This document shows positions 9,346 through 21,103 of a stretch of DNA of 64,000 bases, piece after piece. The position numbers and the translations under genes are program-made. This DNA comes from Zingiber officinale (taxonomy: Eukaryota; Streptophyta; Magnoliopsida; Zingiberales; Zingiberaceae), in assembly GCF_018446385.1 (NCBI RefSeq), contig NC_056005.1, positions 60,548,239 to 60,612,238 of the forward strand, given 5' to 3'. Every line of letters begins with the position of its first letter. Position 1 is the stretch's first letter. The notes beneath the pieces are model-generated. The model had not been told where the DNA came from, did not search any database, and was given only the letters and a program-made list of their open reading frames with translations.

Positions 9346-11178
9346 TGTTGGGTTTTTCGGGCCACAAAAAACCATTTTTTGCGTTGCGGAAACCCCGAAA
9401 CCCCGCCACCGGATCCGTGCGAAGAAATTAAAATTTCGTAAAAACTTTCAAGTACGAGTTTTCTAAGCCTAGATCTACTTTAGATCTACAAGATAAGAAT
9501 TTACCCTTGATGCGAAGCCCTTCGCTTAATCCCACTCGTCCAAGGTTCGCCGGATCTCGAGAGTATCAAAGTAGATGCTCCTCTATGTGTATCCACACAA
9601 GCAAGAGATGGAAAAACCTAACAAAAAGATGTGCCAGCACCTTTGAAAGGTTCAGCCAAAGAGGAGGAGAGGGAGATAGGTTGAGAGCTTAGGAAGAAGA
9701 AGGAGGTTTCAACACAAAAATGAAACTTACACTTGAATTTTTTGTGGCCGACCACATTAAGAGGGATTATAACCTCCATGGAATACCAAGAGTCACAACT
9801 CTTGGTAACTCCCATGAGGTGACATCTCACTTAAGCAACCATGATGATGTGGAGCATCATCATTGGCCCACTCTTTGCCAACTCACCAATGAGGTGGCAA
9901 ATGGTCAAGTCAAACTTGACCGTTCATCTTCCTCTCAAGTCAAGTCAAACTTGACCACTTCTCTCCTTTGGTTGATCTAATCTAACCATTGGTTCAAGTC
10001 ATTTTAATTTATTGAATCTCTATTCATTGAATTAAATTAATTAAATGAGTCTAAGTCCAAATTAGACTCACTTAACACATGAACCAAATTGAGTCCAACT
10101 CAATTAGCCTAATTTGGATTACTCTTAATCCAATTTTGTTCATCACATGAACTTAATCATTTAGGTTCATCAAATGAACCTAATCTCCATCTAATTGCCC
10201 TTTGTGTGTGACCCTATAGGTTCTTGTAACATTGGCAATACTCCTAAACCCATTTAGAAGCATAAGTAATGAGCGGTATCTAGCAACACATCATTACTAC
10301 CCAAGTTACAAGAATGTTGAGATCCAACATCACCTTGTGACTACTAATTGTGACTCCTCACAATATATGACAAGTGTCCTTCTATCCTTGACATCTAGAT
10401 TGATCAATGTGAGGCATAAACCGTGTCATCCTCTAATCAATCTAAATCTTGAATCCCAAGTAGACACACTCAATCAAATGAGCTCAACATCTCATATTGA
10501 CTCATTTGGGTATGGCCATGCACTTAGTGGTCTCACTCTATCAAGAATATCGATGTCTCTCCCGTCATATAGGAGGGATAGATCCAATCTACATCACTCA
10601 CATCCCTCCGCATAATTTGTTACATACCCAGTAATCGCCTTTATAGTCCACCTAGTTACGGGTGACGCTTGACAAAGCCAAAGTATGTAACTCCTTATGT
10701 AGGGAACCATGGTGACTTTAGGTCCAAGGACTAATAGTCTACTAATAGCCACATGAGAAAGTATATGACACTCATATAACGATCTATGATACTTTCTCAT
10801 GGTGGGTCATTCAGTATACATTCTCCAATGCATACCCATGTGTCAACTTGATATCTCCATATCCGTGACTCGTGAGATCAAGTCATCGAGTTGACCTACA
10901 TGCTAGTCTCGTCGCATTAACATTACCCCTGAATGTTAATACTTGACTAGGAATGATTTAGAGTAGTGTTCCCTATATCATCTCACTATCGATTCAACCA
11001 ATTGATTGATATAGGTAAGAACCTTCTACTCAAGGACGCTATTATACTTAGTTATTTGGCACCAATACAAGTAAGTATAATAACCAAAAAACAAATGCTT
11101 TTATTTATATACAAGAATATGATACAACGAGTCCATACAATAATCATCAAATGATTGGCTCTAGGGCTCTAACTAACA
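9346..11178 (-). mobile_element. Copia-A 3' LTR
   Basis: It is 1833 bp. On the minus strand it begins TGTTAGTTAGAGCCC and ends ..AAAACCCAACA. It aligns end to end with 21104-22938 with scattered substitutions and a 2-bp length difference. Open frames in it occur in both LTRs but resemble no protein. Confidence 0.9.
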
Positions 11179-11188
11179 ATCTCCCACT
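11179..11188 (-). other. Copia-A polypurine tract
   Basis: On the minus strand AGTGGGAGAT lies directly before the 3' LTR. It is identical to the Copia-B tract at 36127-36136 and is the expected plus-strand primer site. Confidence 0.8.
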
Positions 11189-11189
11189 A

Positions 11190-13038
11190 GCACTAGTGCC
11201 AATCAGTGTAGGCTCTAAGGCCTAATGACCTAGTGTGACCATCATGCTTTCTCTGTTCCAAAGCCTTGGTTAAGGGATCTGCGATGTTAGCCTCTGTGGG
11301 TACTCTGCAATTCTTCACATCTCCTCTCTTGATAATCTCTCGAATGAGATGGAAGCGTCGTAGTATGTGTTTGGTCCGCTGGTGTGAGCGAGGTTCCTTA
11401 GCCTATGCTATTGCTCCATTGTTGTCACAATAGAGCTCTATGGGATTAGCTATGCTAGGAACCACCCCAAGTTCAGTAATGAACTTGCGGATTCAAACTG
11501 CCTCCTTTGCTGCTTCTGATGTAGCAATATACTCGGCTTCTATTGTAGAATCAGCAACTGTGTCCTGCTTCGAACTCTTCCAGCTTACAGCACCACCATT
11601 TATGCAAAACACGAACCCTGACTGTGATCGATAATCATCCTGATCAGTTTGGAAGCTAGCATCACTGTAACCCTTTACAGCTAGCTCGTCATCGCCTCTA
11701 TATATCAAGAAATATTCTTTAGTCCTTCTCAAGTACTTAAGAATATTCTTGACCGCTATCTAGTGACTTTCACCTGGATTTGACTGGTATCTACTCGTCA
11801 TGCTCAAAGCATATGAGACATCAGGACGAGTACATAGCATGACGTACATGATAGATCCTATGGCTGAAGCATAAGGGATCTGATCCATGTGGTCTCTCTC
11901 CTCTCTAGAAGAGGGACTTTGAGTCTTCGAAAAACTCACACCATGTGACATCGGTAGAAATCCCTTCTTGGAGTTCTCCATGGAAAACCATAGGAGTACC
12001 TTGTCAATATATGTACTCTGACTTAGGCCAAGCAACCTCTTAGATCTATCTCTATAGACCTGTATGCCTAGAATGCGGGTGGTTTCACCTAAGTCCTTCA
12101 TTGAGAAACAAGTCCCTAGCTAAGTATTTACAGACTGTAGCAAAGGGATGTCATTCCCAATGAGTAGTATGTCATTCACATACAATATAAGCAAGACAAC
12201 TGTGTTTCTTACAACCTTCTTGTAGACACAAGGCTCATCTTCATTCTTGATGAAACCAAATTGTTTGATTGCATCATCGAATCGAAGATTCCAGCTCCGA
12301 GAAGCTTGCTTTAGTCCATAAATGGACCTATGCAGCTTGCATACTCTGCCAATATGCTGTGGGTCTACAAAACCCTCAGGTTGTATCATGTACACATCCT
12401 CAAGCAGGTTTTCGTTCAGAAACGCGGTTTTGACATCCATCTGCCAGATCTCATAATCGTGGTACGCTGCAATAGCAAGCATGATCCGAATGGATTTAAA
12501 CATCGCTACTGGAGAAAAGGTTTCATCATAGTCAATACCATGAATTTGCTTGAAACCTTTAGCTACCAAGCGACCCTTATAAATAAGTCCATCCATGTCA
12601 GTCTTTCTCTTAAAGACCCACTTACACCCAATGGGTTTGACCCCTTCAGGTGGATCAATCAAAGTCCATACTTGGTTAGTGTACATGGATTCCATCTCGG
12701 ATCTCATGGCCTCTAGACATTTCTCGGAATCTGGTCTCATCACAGCTTCCTGATAGGAGGTAGACTCATCCTCAATGAGCACAACGTCATCATGGTCAGA
12801 CAAGAGAAATGAATATCTCTCAGGCTGACGACGCACCCTATCAGACCTGCGAAGAGGTAGGTCTATTTGAACTGGTTGTTGTTCCTCAATTCCTTGTGGA
12901 ACAACATCATCCACAACACTTTGTGGTTCCAGTTCAACTTCCATCGAGACTTCAGCGCTATGGTTCACATCTTGAACTTCTTCAAGATCGAATGTACCCC
13001 CACTAGTCTTTCTAGAAATAAAATCCCTTTCTAGAAAT
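11190..13038 (-). pseudogene. Copia-A reverse transcriptase and RNase H, broken
   Basis: This is the C-terminal half of pol. The frame at 12968-12120 gives an RT with DETFSPVA, MDVKTAFLN and SIYGLKQASR, but the catalytic box reads YVNDILLIG instead of YVDD, so one metal-binding Asp is Asn. Frames at 12101-11760 and 11732-11493 carry the RT thumb and RNase H (YSDASFQTD, STIEAEYIA). A stop at 11760-11762 stands where related elements have Trp, and others follow before the tail. It would copy element RNA into DNA in virus-like particles, but cannot do so as it stands. The upstream part of pol is separated from it by the CACTA element. Confidence 0.85.
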
Positions 13039-13260
13039 ACCCACTACTAGAAATATAGCATATTATGACACTTTCTTCATGACATTTAATTTTAAATGTC
13101 ACTATAAATATTTTTTAATGACATTTATCAAAAAGGATTACTTTAAATATAAAAATATCATTTTAGACTATATATAGTGACAGATTTCACCCATGCCATC
13201 CTAATAATCACTTAATAATTAAGCTATATTATTTTTTTTGCCCTGACCTAACTCTAACCC

Positions 13261-13726
13261 TACGGATGACAATTTTCCTCGCGGGTTTGAGACCCCGCGG
13301 GGAAAACCCGAAATGGGGATGGGGATCCCCGATTTTTCGGGGATGGAGCGGGTTCGGGGCGGGTATGGGAATACTATCCCCATCCCCGAACCCGCCCTGA
13401 ATATTATTATTATTAATATTAATAAATAAATAATATGATTTTAAAAAAATATTAATAATAGTGTTAATATTAATATTAAATTTTTTAAAAATATGATTAA
13501 TAATAATATTATTAATATTGATATTAATATTAATATTATCATTAATAATAATTATTAAATAATAATAATAATAATATAAATTAAATTTGGGAATGAAGCG
13601 GGGATGGGGGCGGGGATTGGGATTCGATCCCCGTGGGTTCAAATTTGGGGAATCCCCGAACTCGAAAAAAATAGAATGGGGCGGGGATGAGAATGACAAA
13701 CCCGCCCTGCCCCATTGCCATCCCTA
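13261..13726. mobile_element. Small hAT-like non-autonomous element inside the CACTA
   Basis: The left end TACGGATGACAAT matches the inverted right end TAGGGATGGCAAT. Flanks TCTAACCC (13253-13260) and GCTAACCC (13727-13734) form an 8-bp duplication with one mismatch, the hAT signature. The arms are rich in 'ggggatggggatcc' type sequence and the centre is an AT microsatellite (13391-13580). Length is 466 bp with no coding capacity; the long minus-strand frame is low-complexity. Confidence 0.7.
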
Positions 13727-13734
13727 GCTAACCC

Positions 13735-14215
13735 CTCACAATTCCCTCACACGCCGATTTTCCTTCTTCTCCTTTGTTCTCGCTGTCTCGCTGCTCACCC
13801 ACGACTCAAGCGCCGCTCCGATCCTCTCCCTTTTTCTTCCCTAAGCTGCTCTCGTCGTCGCTGCTTCTCTCCCTTGCTCCTCCCTAATCTACTCTCGTCG
13901 GCGCTCCTCTCCCTGTCTCCTCCCTCTGCTCTCGTCATTGCCGCTCCTCTCCCTTTATCCTCCCTAATCTGTTCTCACTGTTGCCGCTCCTTTCACCCAC
14001 GCTCACGTATACTTGTGCCGCCGTCGGCCTCCATCGCGTGTCGCCACCACGATTACTTCACAGCACTGCCTACACGCCGTGATTCTGCCTGTCTCCTCCC
14101 AAACCCATTCTCGTCGTCGCGGCTCCCTAATCTACTCTCAACCTAGAGGTGTTGGTTCTATAAAATTACATTATTTTATCTTCCCAAATTGCTTTTTCTT
14201 TCAAAGGTAATGTTT
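13735..14215 (+). other. CT-rich segment, possible captured 5' untranslated exon
   Basis: This Ser/Pro/Leu-coding, CT-rich stretch has no recognisable domain and reads like a plant 5' UTR. A splice-donor-like 'aaag|gtaatg' occurs near 14204-14210. It may belong to the same source gene as the ELMO exons downstream, but I cannot show that. Confidence 0.3.
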
Positions 14216-15713
14216 GCTTATCTGATTATTCCATGTCATAATTATTCTGTTGATTGATCTATTGTTGTTCTTGCTTATCATCGACCTAGTTTCAATTATG
14301 TGATCATGGATCTTCATTTTTAGTTACATATAAATGATTTTATATTATTCATATCATGAACTAAATAATAAGAAAATTTTCATTTTATCATCAGGTTCTA
14401 TTTGATCTATAATATTTGTCAATCTTTAGCTAATATTTTGCAGTTCTATTTTTCTATTTCTGGTGAACCTATTATGTGGCTCCTTGAGTCCTTTCTTGGA
14501 TGAATTATTCAATAAACCATATCTGATTTCTTCAGGGGATAGATTGGAATTCATTTTTCTATAGAAATGAAATTGAAATCAAAGGCTCAATTTGAAGCAG
14601 AATTGGATGAAGGGACGTGCTTACTATGGTGGAGCCCTATCAGATTGTGTTGTTTACTAGCACATCTAATAGGTTAGTAGTCTAAAAAACTTTCAAAGAA
14701 TACAATCCTGGCGCTTTATTCACAAATTCTGTGAAAATATTGCCTTTCCTTCATACTTGTCAATATTCTAATAATATGCAGTACTTGATAAATCATAGTT
14801 CTTAGTAGTTTCAGTATCAATGTTGTCCTTAGTAACACTGCTGAAAGACGAAAATTGGTTTCTAGTGATTTTCTAATACTCTTATCTGCACCACATTAAC
14901 AACAGATAATGAAGTCGGTATGTTTCTTACTAGTACCACCTGGACCAGCAAATTTACTGTATTTTTATGGAATGTTGATTTCACTGAGTCAAATTGTATT
15001 TCTTTTGTCAAATGGAGTTACACAATAGTATTAACGCATACTTTCAACCATCAAAGTTTTTGAGCCAAGTTGATAGTTGATCATACATTATTCTATTGCT
15101 ACCTGGTCATAGAGCCAGTTGTCTTGCTGATGAATTTCTTGCGATCCTATAGCCTACAACATAGTCACTGACAGCAACTTGCATGCAAACATATATGTAA
15201 ATTTGGTTATATTCCTTCAGTACCAGATTTTATTTGAATCCACAATAATTAGAATTATACCAATACAAATTAACTGATGGAAAATAATATTAACAATTGA
15301 TTTGAAACAGTGTCCTATTTGCTTACACTAATTTGTTTTTCACATTCTAGGCTAGTATAAATGTATAATGCCTAAGAGAATTGCATGCACCAGCTTTACT
15401 CTAATCAATTTAAATGCTAAGTTTCTGTTTATCATCTTGACTTAAAGTGGGACAAAAATGGATACTTTTCTTCTCATTTCTCTATACTGATCATGACCTT
15501 ATTTGATTGGAAAAGATGATATATTTTCCACATCAAGTTAATATATATAGCATGTTGTTGTCTATCCTTAGATGTGGTAATACTCTTCTTCTGATGACAT
15601 TAAGAGTTTAATAGGGCATTTTAACTACAAGATTAGTATTTTTCTCTAGATTAATGCAATAATGCCTTCTTATGAAAGCTTGTTCTTCTGTTATTATGCA
15701 CTCATCTTTGAAG

Positions 15714-16546
15714 GAAGAGAGATTGGGAAGTTTAAGGCGAATATTGGAGATCCAGTTTGATGGTCTTGTTTGGATCATCAAGTACCCCTCTACATTGATA
15801 ATGACTATTTATTTATTTTTTACATAGTACCTTCTACAGCCTTTTCGATAACTGCAAGCTGATAGATTTATGTTGTAGGATGCTCTGAGACATCTCTGGC
15901 GAGTTGCCTATCCTAATAGAGAAATTCCTCCTCTTAAATGTAAATTATGTAAGGAAATGGGTTGGCAAGGTTGTGACCCATCAACAGATTTTAGGTAAGT
16001 GGAACTTTAGTTCTACTGATACCTTAAGAAAAGATTTGACTTTTTACATAATTGTGATGCTAAATGTGTTTGTAGGGGTGGTGGCTTCATATCCTTGGAA
16101 AATCTCATTTTTTTGCCAAAAACTATCTGGTAGTTAATTTTTCCTTGAATTTTCTTTCCTTTTATTTTAGTTCTTTTGTTTCATAGCCCAAATCAGTGTT
16201 TGTCTCGTCATATGGATCAAAATTCTTTCCAAGCGTTGTTACACAAGAAAGAAGGTAGAAGAGCTGAATGGGAGTACCCTTTTGCTGTAGCTGGTGTTAA
16301 TTTGTCATTTATGCTTATGCAAATGCTAGATTTACAATCACGTAGTTTGTCAACTATTAGCTGAAAGGTCAGTGCTGTACATTGATTTAAATCTTGGTTT
16401 TTTCCCGTTTCAGTCATGCCATCTAGAAAAGTTGGAATTCGGTTCCTGGACTTGCTTGGAGAAGATTTAGAAAGCTAGAGTGTGAGCTTTCACTAAAAGA
16501 TGTGACTAGTGTGAAAGATTTGCCTGCGTACAACATGATGTTATAG
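15714..16546 (+). pseudogene. Captured ELMO-domain gene fragment (about five exons)
   Basis: Exon-like blocks match the plant ELMO/CED-12 domain in order: 15714-15781 (ERLGSLRRILEIQFDG, then LDHQ in another frame), 15879-15994 (LRHLWRVAYPNRE, KEMGWQGCDPSTDF), 16076-16129 (GGGFISLENLIFFAK), about 16187-16341 (FQALLHKKEGRRAEWEYPF, AVAGVNLSFML, QMLDLQS) and 16414-16546 (GIRFLDLLGEDL, then in another frame LECELSLKDV..VKDLPAYN and a stop). GT-AG intron borders are kept (15782/15878, 15995/16075, 16130), so it was copied as genomic DNA. A missing base in the first exon, a frame change in the last and a likely internal deletion make it a pseudogene. Intact homologues are ELMO-domain proteins, in animals part of Rac activation; the plant role is poorly known. 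Confidence 0.8.
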
Positions 16547-17504
16547 CAACCTGTGATTCATTGTTTCAGCTCCCTGTGAGACAGTAATATATATATCCTT
16601 TGAGAATTGTGTATATCAGTTTTAAGTGAAGTTTAAGAATTCTCTACTGGTTTTGTTAACAAAACCTACTGTGAATTACCAATAATGTTCAGTTCATGTA
16701 GTCTTTCTTTGATGTGTGTTCTTCCTTTTATGTTGGCTACTTCTTGGCTAATCAGAGTTTACTTTGTTAGTTTTAAAATTCAATGATTTGTTAGTATTTA
16801 GTTAGCATTGGATTCAATATTTTTACATTAGTATTGCATTTGTACTTGTGTAATGATGGAATGAATTGTGATGATATGGTGAATGAATTGGATATTTTGG
16901 ATTGTAAAACGTTTCTATCCTTTATTGTGGTGAATTGTGATGATGGTTAAATTGTGATGATGTGCAACTTTTTTTATTATGTGATGAATGTTTTGTATTC
17001 TGAATAAATATTAATAATTTATTGTGGTGTATTCTAAATATTTCTATTTAATATTTTTATAAAATATTATAATTGACATTTAATAATGTCATTATAGATT
17101 ATATAAGATGACAGTTCAAAATACCCTTATAAATTATCATTACTAACATATTTTATTGTCCTTATATAACAATTTAAAATATTTATAATTGTCAATATAA
17201 ATTAATTTATGTGACATTTATATTTGTCCTTATTTAGATAATAAAAAGATATTCATAAATGTCCATGAAATATTTTTTCTTGACATTTTCGATTGTCATT
17301 ATATCCCTATATTTAAGATATTTTTAAAGTTAGCATAAATATTTTATAATGACATTATACAAATGTCAGGAATACTAGAGGGTCTATGCTAACACAGCAT
17401 TTCAATACATTTTTTGGTGATGTCATCATAGCTTTAGTGTCACTAAAAGTATACTATAAGGGCGTTTATGTGTGTCCTTAAAGACCTTAATTCTAGTAGT
17501 GACC

Positions 17505-18330
17505 CTAGTCTTAGCCACAACTATCTTATGTTGACTGGGAATGTAGAAGTAATATCCCTTCGTTTCCTTGGGATATCCAATAAAATAGCACTTATCGGAT
17601 TTGGGTCCCAATTTGTCCGAGACTTGATGTCGAACGTAAGCCTTACAATCCCAAATCTTCATAAAAGACACCTGGGCATCTCTCCCAGTCCATATCCTAT
17701 ATGGTGTCTTTATTACAGCCTTAGATGGAACTTGGTTGAGAATGAAGGCTGCTGTGTCTAGAGCATAGCCCCAAAGATACATAGGAAGATCTGTGTGACT
17801 CATCATAGACCGTACCATGTCTAATAAGGTACGATTCCTCCTTTCTGATACACCATTCCACTGTGGTGTTCCAGGAGGAGTGAGTTGGGATAGGATCCCA
17901 CACTCAGCTAGATAGTCACGAAACTCATGGCTAAGGTATTCTCCACCTCGATTTGATCGAAGTATCTTAATACTCTTGCCAAGTTGGTTTTGTACTTCAT
18001 TCTTGAATTCTTTGAACTTTTCAAAGGATTCTGACTTATGTGTCATCAGGTACACATAACCATATCTACTGAAGTCATCAGTAAATGTAATGAAGTACCT
18101 ATAACCACCTCTAGCAGTGATATTGAAAGGGCCACATACATCACTATGTATAAGACCTAACAAGTCAGTCGCTCTCTCACTGTGTCCACTAAAGGGAGTC
18201 TTGGTCATCTTGCCAAGAAGGCATGACTCACATGTCTCACATGATTCAAAATCAAATGAGTCCAGCAAACCATCCTTATGGAGCTGGGATAAGCGTTTGT
18301 CATTTATATGACCTAAGTGACAGTGCTAGA
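17505..18330 (-). pseudogene. Copia-A integrase
   Basis: The frame at 18268-17426 runs into the CACTA end at its 3' side; genuine integrase stops near 17505. It has the zinc-finger end (CETCESCLLGKMTK), the core D in HSDVCGP and the third acidic residue in NGVSERRNR. The second catalytic Asp is Asn: the motif reads ILRSNRGGEYL where Copia-B has LRSDRGGEYL. Integrase inserts the cDNA into the genome; this copy should be inactive even without the CACTA insertion. Confidence 0.85.
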
Positions 18331-18851
18331 TATAGGTTTGGTTCATGTCATTTGACTTGAACCTCTTGGTATTTATGTTATAGATAGAGTTTTCAAGATC
18401 TAGAATGTAGAGTCCATTCATCAGAGGTGCACTACAATAGAACATATCATTTAAATAAACTGAACAACATTTGTTCTTTATTATAAATGAAAAGCCTTTC
18501 TCGAACAAGAAATTGATATAATGTTCTTAGTCAAAGCAGTCACATAACAATAATCATCCAATTCTAGTACAAGCCTAGAGGGAAGAGATAGAGAATAAGT
18601 TCTACAGCAACAGCAGCAACCCGTGCTCCATTGCCTAGGCGTAGGTCCACCTCGCCCTTCATCAATGCCCTACTATTTCTCAGCGCCTGCACATTAGTAC
18701 AAATGTGAGAAGCACATCCGGTATCTAATACCCATGATGAAGAAATAGATAAATTGACTTCTATAACATATATACCTGAAGTGGAAGTCTCACTTCTCTT
18801 CTTCTTAAGATCTTCCAGGTAGATTTTGCAGTTCCTCTTCCAGTGTCCGGT
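18331..18851 (-). pseudogene. Copia-A gag end and protease remnant
   Basis: Downstream of a stop at 18852-18854, in the middle of the gag zinc knuckle, the reading continues through TGHWKRNC and a protease-like WVLDTGCASHICTN (about 18690-18760), then RLGNGARVAAVAV. Further stops and a frame change follow towards 18330. The retroviral-type aspartic protease motif DTG is still visible. Confidence 0.7.
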
Positions 18852-19604
18852 CTAACCGCAATGGAAGCAGGTAGCATCCTTGGCAACCCCTCCTTTAGGT
18901 TTTAGTGCCTTGCCTTTGCCCTTGGCTTGGGACTTTCCCTTACCTTTAGGCTTGCCCTTGCCTTTTCCCTTTTGCACCATCAAAATGGAATTGGGCTTAA
19001 CCTTCTTAAGGTTAATCTCAGCTGTTCTCAACATACTCAGAAGCTCAGGCAGTGGCTTGTCAATTTCATTCATATTATAATTTAGAACGAATTGACTATA
19101 GCTATCCGACAAGGATTGCAAGATCAGGTCAGTGGCCAGCTCTTGGCTAAGCGGGAATCCCAACCTCTGTAGGTTTTCTATATACCCAATCATTTTGAGT
19201 ATATATGGGCCTACGGGAGTCCCATCTTGCATCTTGCACTGAAACAGTGCCTTAGAGATCTCGAATCTCTCGTGTCTCGCTTGTCCTTGATATAGTTGAC
19301 GAAGATGCTCAACCATATCATAAGCGCCCATCAACTCATGTTGCTTCTGAAGCTCAGAGTTCATGGTCGCAAGCAGACAGGACACATCTAATGTGTCATC
19401 TTGATGCTTCTTGTAAGCATCACGATCAGCTCGCGTGGCAGTGGCAGGAGGTGCCTCGGGAATGGGCTGCTCCAGGACGTACAGTTTTCTTTCTTGAGTG
19501 AGAACTATTCTCAGATTTCTGTACCAGTCTAGGAAATTAGCTCCGTTGAGCTTGTCCTTCTCAAGGACGGAATGCAGGGAGAAAGAGTTCGTATTTGACG
19601 TCAT
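18852..19604 (-). CDS. Copia-A gag (truncated by a stop)
   Basis: Copia-type capsid polyprotein of 250 residues. It starts MTSNTNSFSLHSVLEKDKL, with the LNGANFLDWYRNLRIVL block usual for the N-terminal gag domain of this lineage. A lysine/glycine-rich RNA-binding tail (KGKGKPKGKGKSQAKGKGK) leads into a CCHC zinc knuckle cut after CFHCG by TAG at 18852-18854, where Gln stands in relatives. Gag forms the particle that packages element RNA. The ATG at 19604 is the only sensible start, and the leader upstream has no frame. Confidence 0.85.
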   Translation of the reverse strand: MTSNTNSFSLHSVLEKDKLNGANFLDWYRNLRIVLTQERKLYVLEQPIPEAPPATATRADRDAYKKHQDDTLDVSCLLATMNSELQKQHELMGAYDMVEHLRQLYQGQARHERFEISKALFQCKMQDGTPVGPYILKMIGYIENLQRLGFPLSQELATDLILQSLSDSYSQFVLNYNMNEIDKPLPELLSMLRTAEINLKKVKPNSILMVQKGKGKGKPKGKGKSQAKGKGKALKPKGGVAKDATCFHCG

Positions 19605-21089
19605 GGTAATCTACAACAGAAAAATGTAAGAAAATAAATATCATATTCCAATTAATTATCTAATTAGGCCTTTAATTAAATGATGCTCCCACTGAATTCT
19701 ATAATTCATGTGGGACAAGATCTACATCATACTATGCCCTGAGTTAGCTTTGGTTAAAACACCCAAGACTTAGTATGATCGGTAGGTAAACCAATTACAT
19801 CTCTATGCAACTCTTGTTTATAGGATCAAAATCCACATTTATATTAAAACTCGAGTTAGCTTTGGCTAATACACCCAAGAGTTAATATAAATGTGATTTT
19901 GTCCTATCTACCAACAATTAAAAAATGCTTATAGTTAAACTTGATCCAATTGAGTTAACTAGTTACTCAATCTAATTGAGTTGTACTCACCCATGCGTTG
20001 ATAGGCGGAACCAAGATTGTCCCTCCGTACCCTACCAAGATAGTATGCGTTGCACTGCTTTGGCAGATTCAACAACAACATGCGATCGAGGTAGTGATGG
20101 GTATCACGGCATGATAGGCATTTTGAGTTGACGAGATTGAGATCTAATCTAATCTTCGATGTGTATCATATACTCGATTTAGATCTAATCTAATCGTGGA
20201 GGTGCATCATGTGCGCGACTTAGATCTAATCTAATAGTTAAGGCACTAATTAATTACTAATCTAGCATGCATCACATATACACACACAAGCAATTAATTA
20301 AACTTTTTGTGATTAGTCATGACCCTACTATGATCTTCTCAAGCCAATGAGAAGATCGGATGGTCAACCTAAGGTCAACAACTTCTCAAGCTCCTTCCTT
20401 TGACCACTCGTGTTGCTCGCACCCTCCTCGTAACTCCGTCTCAAGTGGATCTTCCACCGCTCCATTTTGTACATTACAAAAGTGAAACTTGAGTTACATT
20501 CGAGTCTAAACTATTTACAATAGGAATAAATAAATAGAAAGGCACGACGCGTAGGTCACGTATCAAATATACAACACGCACAATCACATAACGGCACGCA
20601 GGCCGTATTATGAATTACAATACATAATATCCAATCAAATTGGGTCTTTTGGGCCATGATCATCACAAAATAATACAAAATTCTAAATTATGTAATTTCT
20701 ATAAATTTCTATAATTTTTCTTACAATTTTTACAATTTTTATGAGTAAAAATTCCCGGCGGTCCCGTTTAGCGATTTTCAGGCGCAATCGGAAACGAAAC
20801 CCCTTGCGGGGTCAGGGGCGGCACCCCTACCAGCGATATAACCATTGCGAGTGTTCCTAAGCGATCCTACAACGCCTTAGTCTGCTGTCCCAAAACGATT
20901 TGGGGGTGAAACCTTGCCGTTTCAGAAATATTTTCTCGGTAGTCGAAGCCTACAAGTGTCTAAACACTTGTGCTTCGCTTCTACGAGAAAATTACTCATA
21001 AAATCTATAAAAATCATAAAAATATAGAAACTTACAGATCTGTAGAATTTCATAAACTTCAAAATAAAACTCGTACGTGCTTTGCACAT
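19605..21089 (-). mobile_element. Copia-A leader, non-coding
   Basis: This lies between primer site and gag. It contains two copies of 'gagttagctttgg..aa.acacccaag' (near 19741 and 19853) and a 41-bp triplicate with 'gatctaatctaat' at 20141, 20182 and 20223. A GC-rich patch lies at 20750-20900. No supported gene. Confidence 0.6.
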
Positions 21090-21102
21090 GGCTCTGATAA
21101 CA
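21090..21102 (-). other. Copia-A primer-binding site
   Basis: On the minus strand TGTTATCAGAGCC follows the 5' LTR by one base. It is the tRNA-Met site with one substitution (TGGTATCAGAGCC elsewhere in this window). Confidence 0.8.
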
Positions 21103-21103
21103 C

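Larger units (their letters stand above)
13042..17501. mobile_element. Non-autonomous CACTA transposon carrying host gene DNA
   Basis: The ends are CACTACTAGAAAT and, inverted, CACTACTAGAATT. The 3-bp duplication ACC flanks it at 13039-13041 and 17502-17504, as expected for the CACTA (En/Spm) superfamily. Both subterminal regions (13060-13190 and 17050-17460) are rich in repeated 'gacattt'/'aaatgtc' words, typical transposase-binding clusters. Length is 4460 bp. No transposase frame is seen. Cargo is a hAT-like element (13261-13726), a CT-rich segment (13735-14160) and an ELMO gene fragment (15714-16546). 14220-15700 and 16550-17050 look like intron or spacer with no clear coding. Confidence 0.88.

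Noticed and set aside
13229-13699. 156-residue Asn/Ile-rich frame
   Set aside because: Low-complexity translation of the AT microsatellite and G-rich arms of the hAT-like element.
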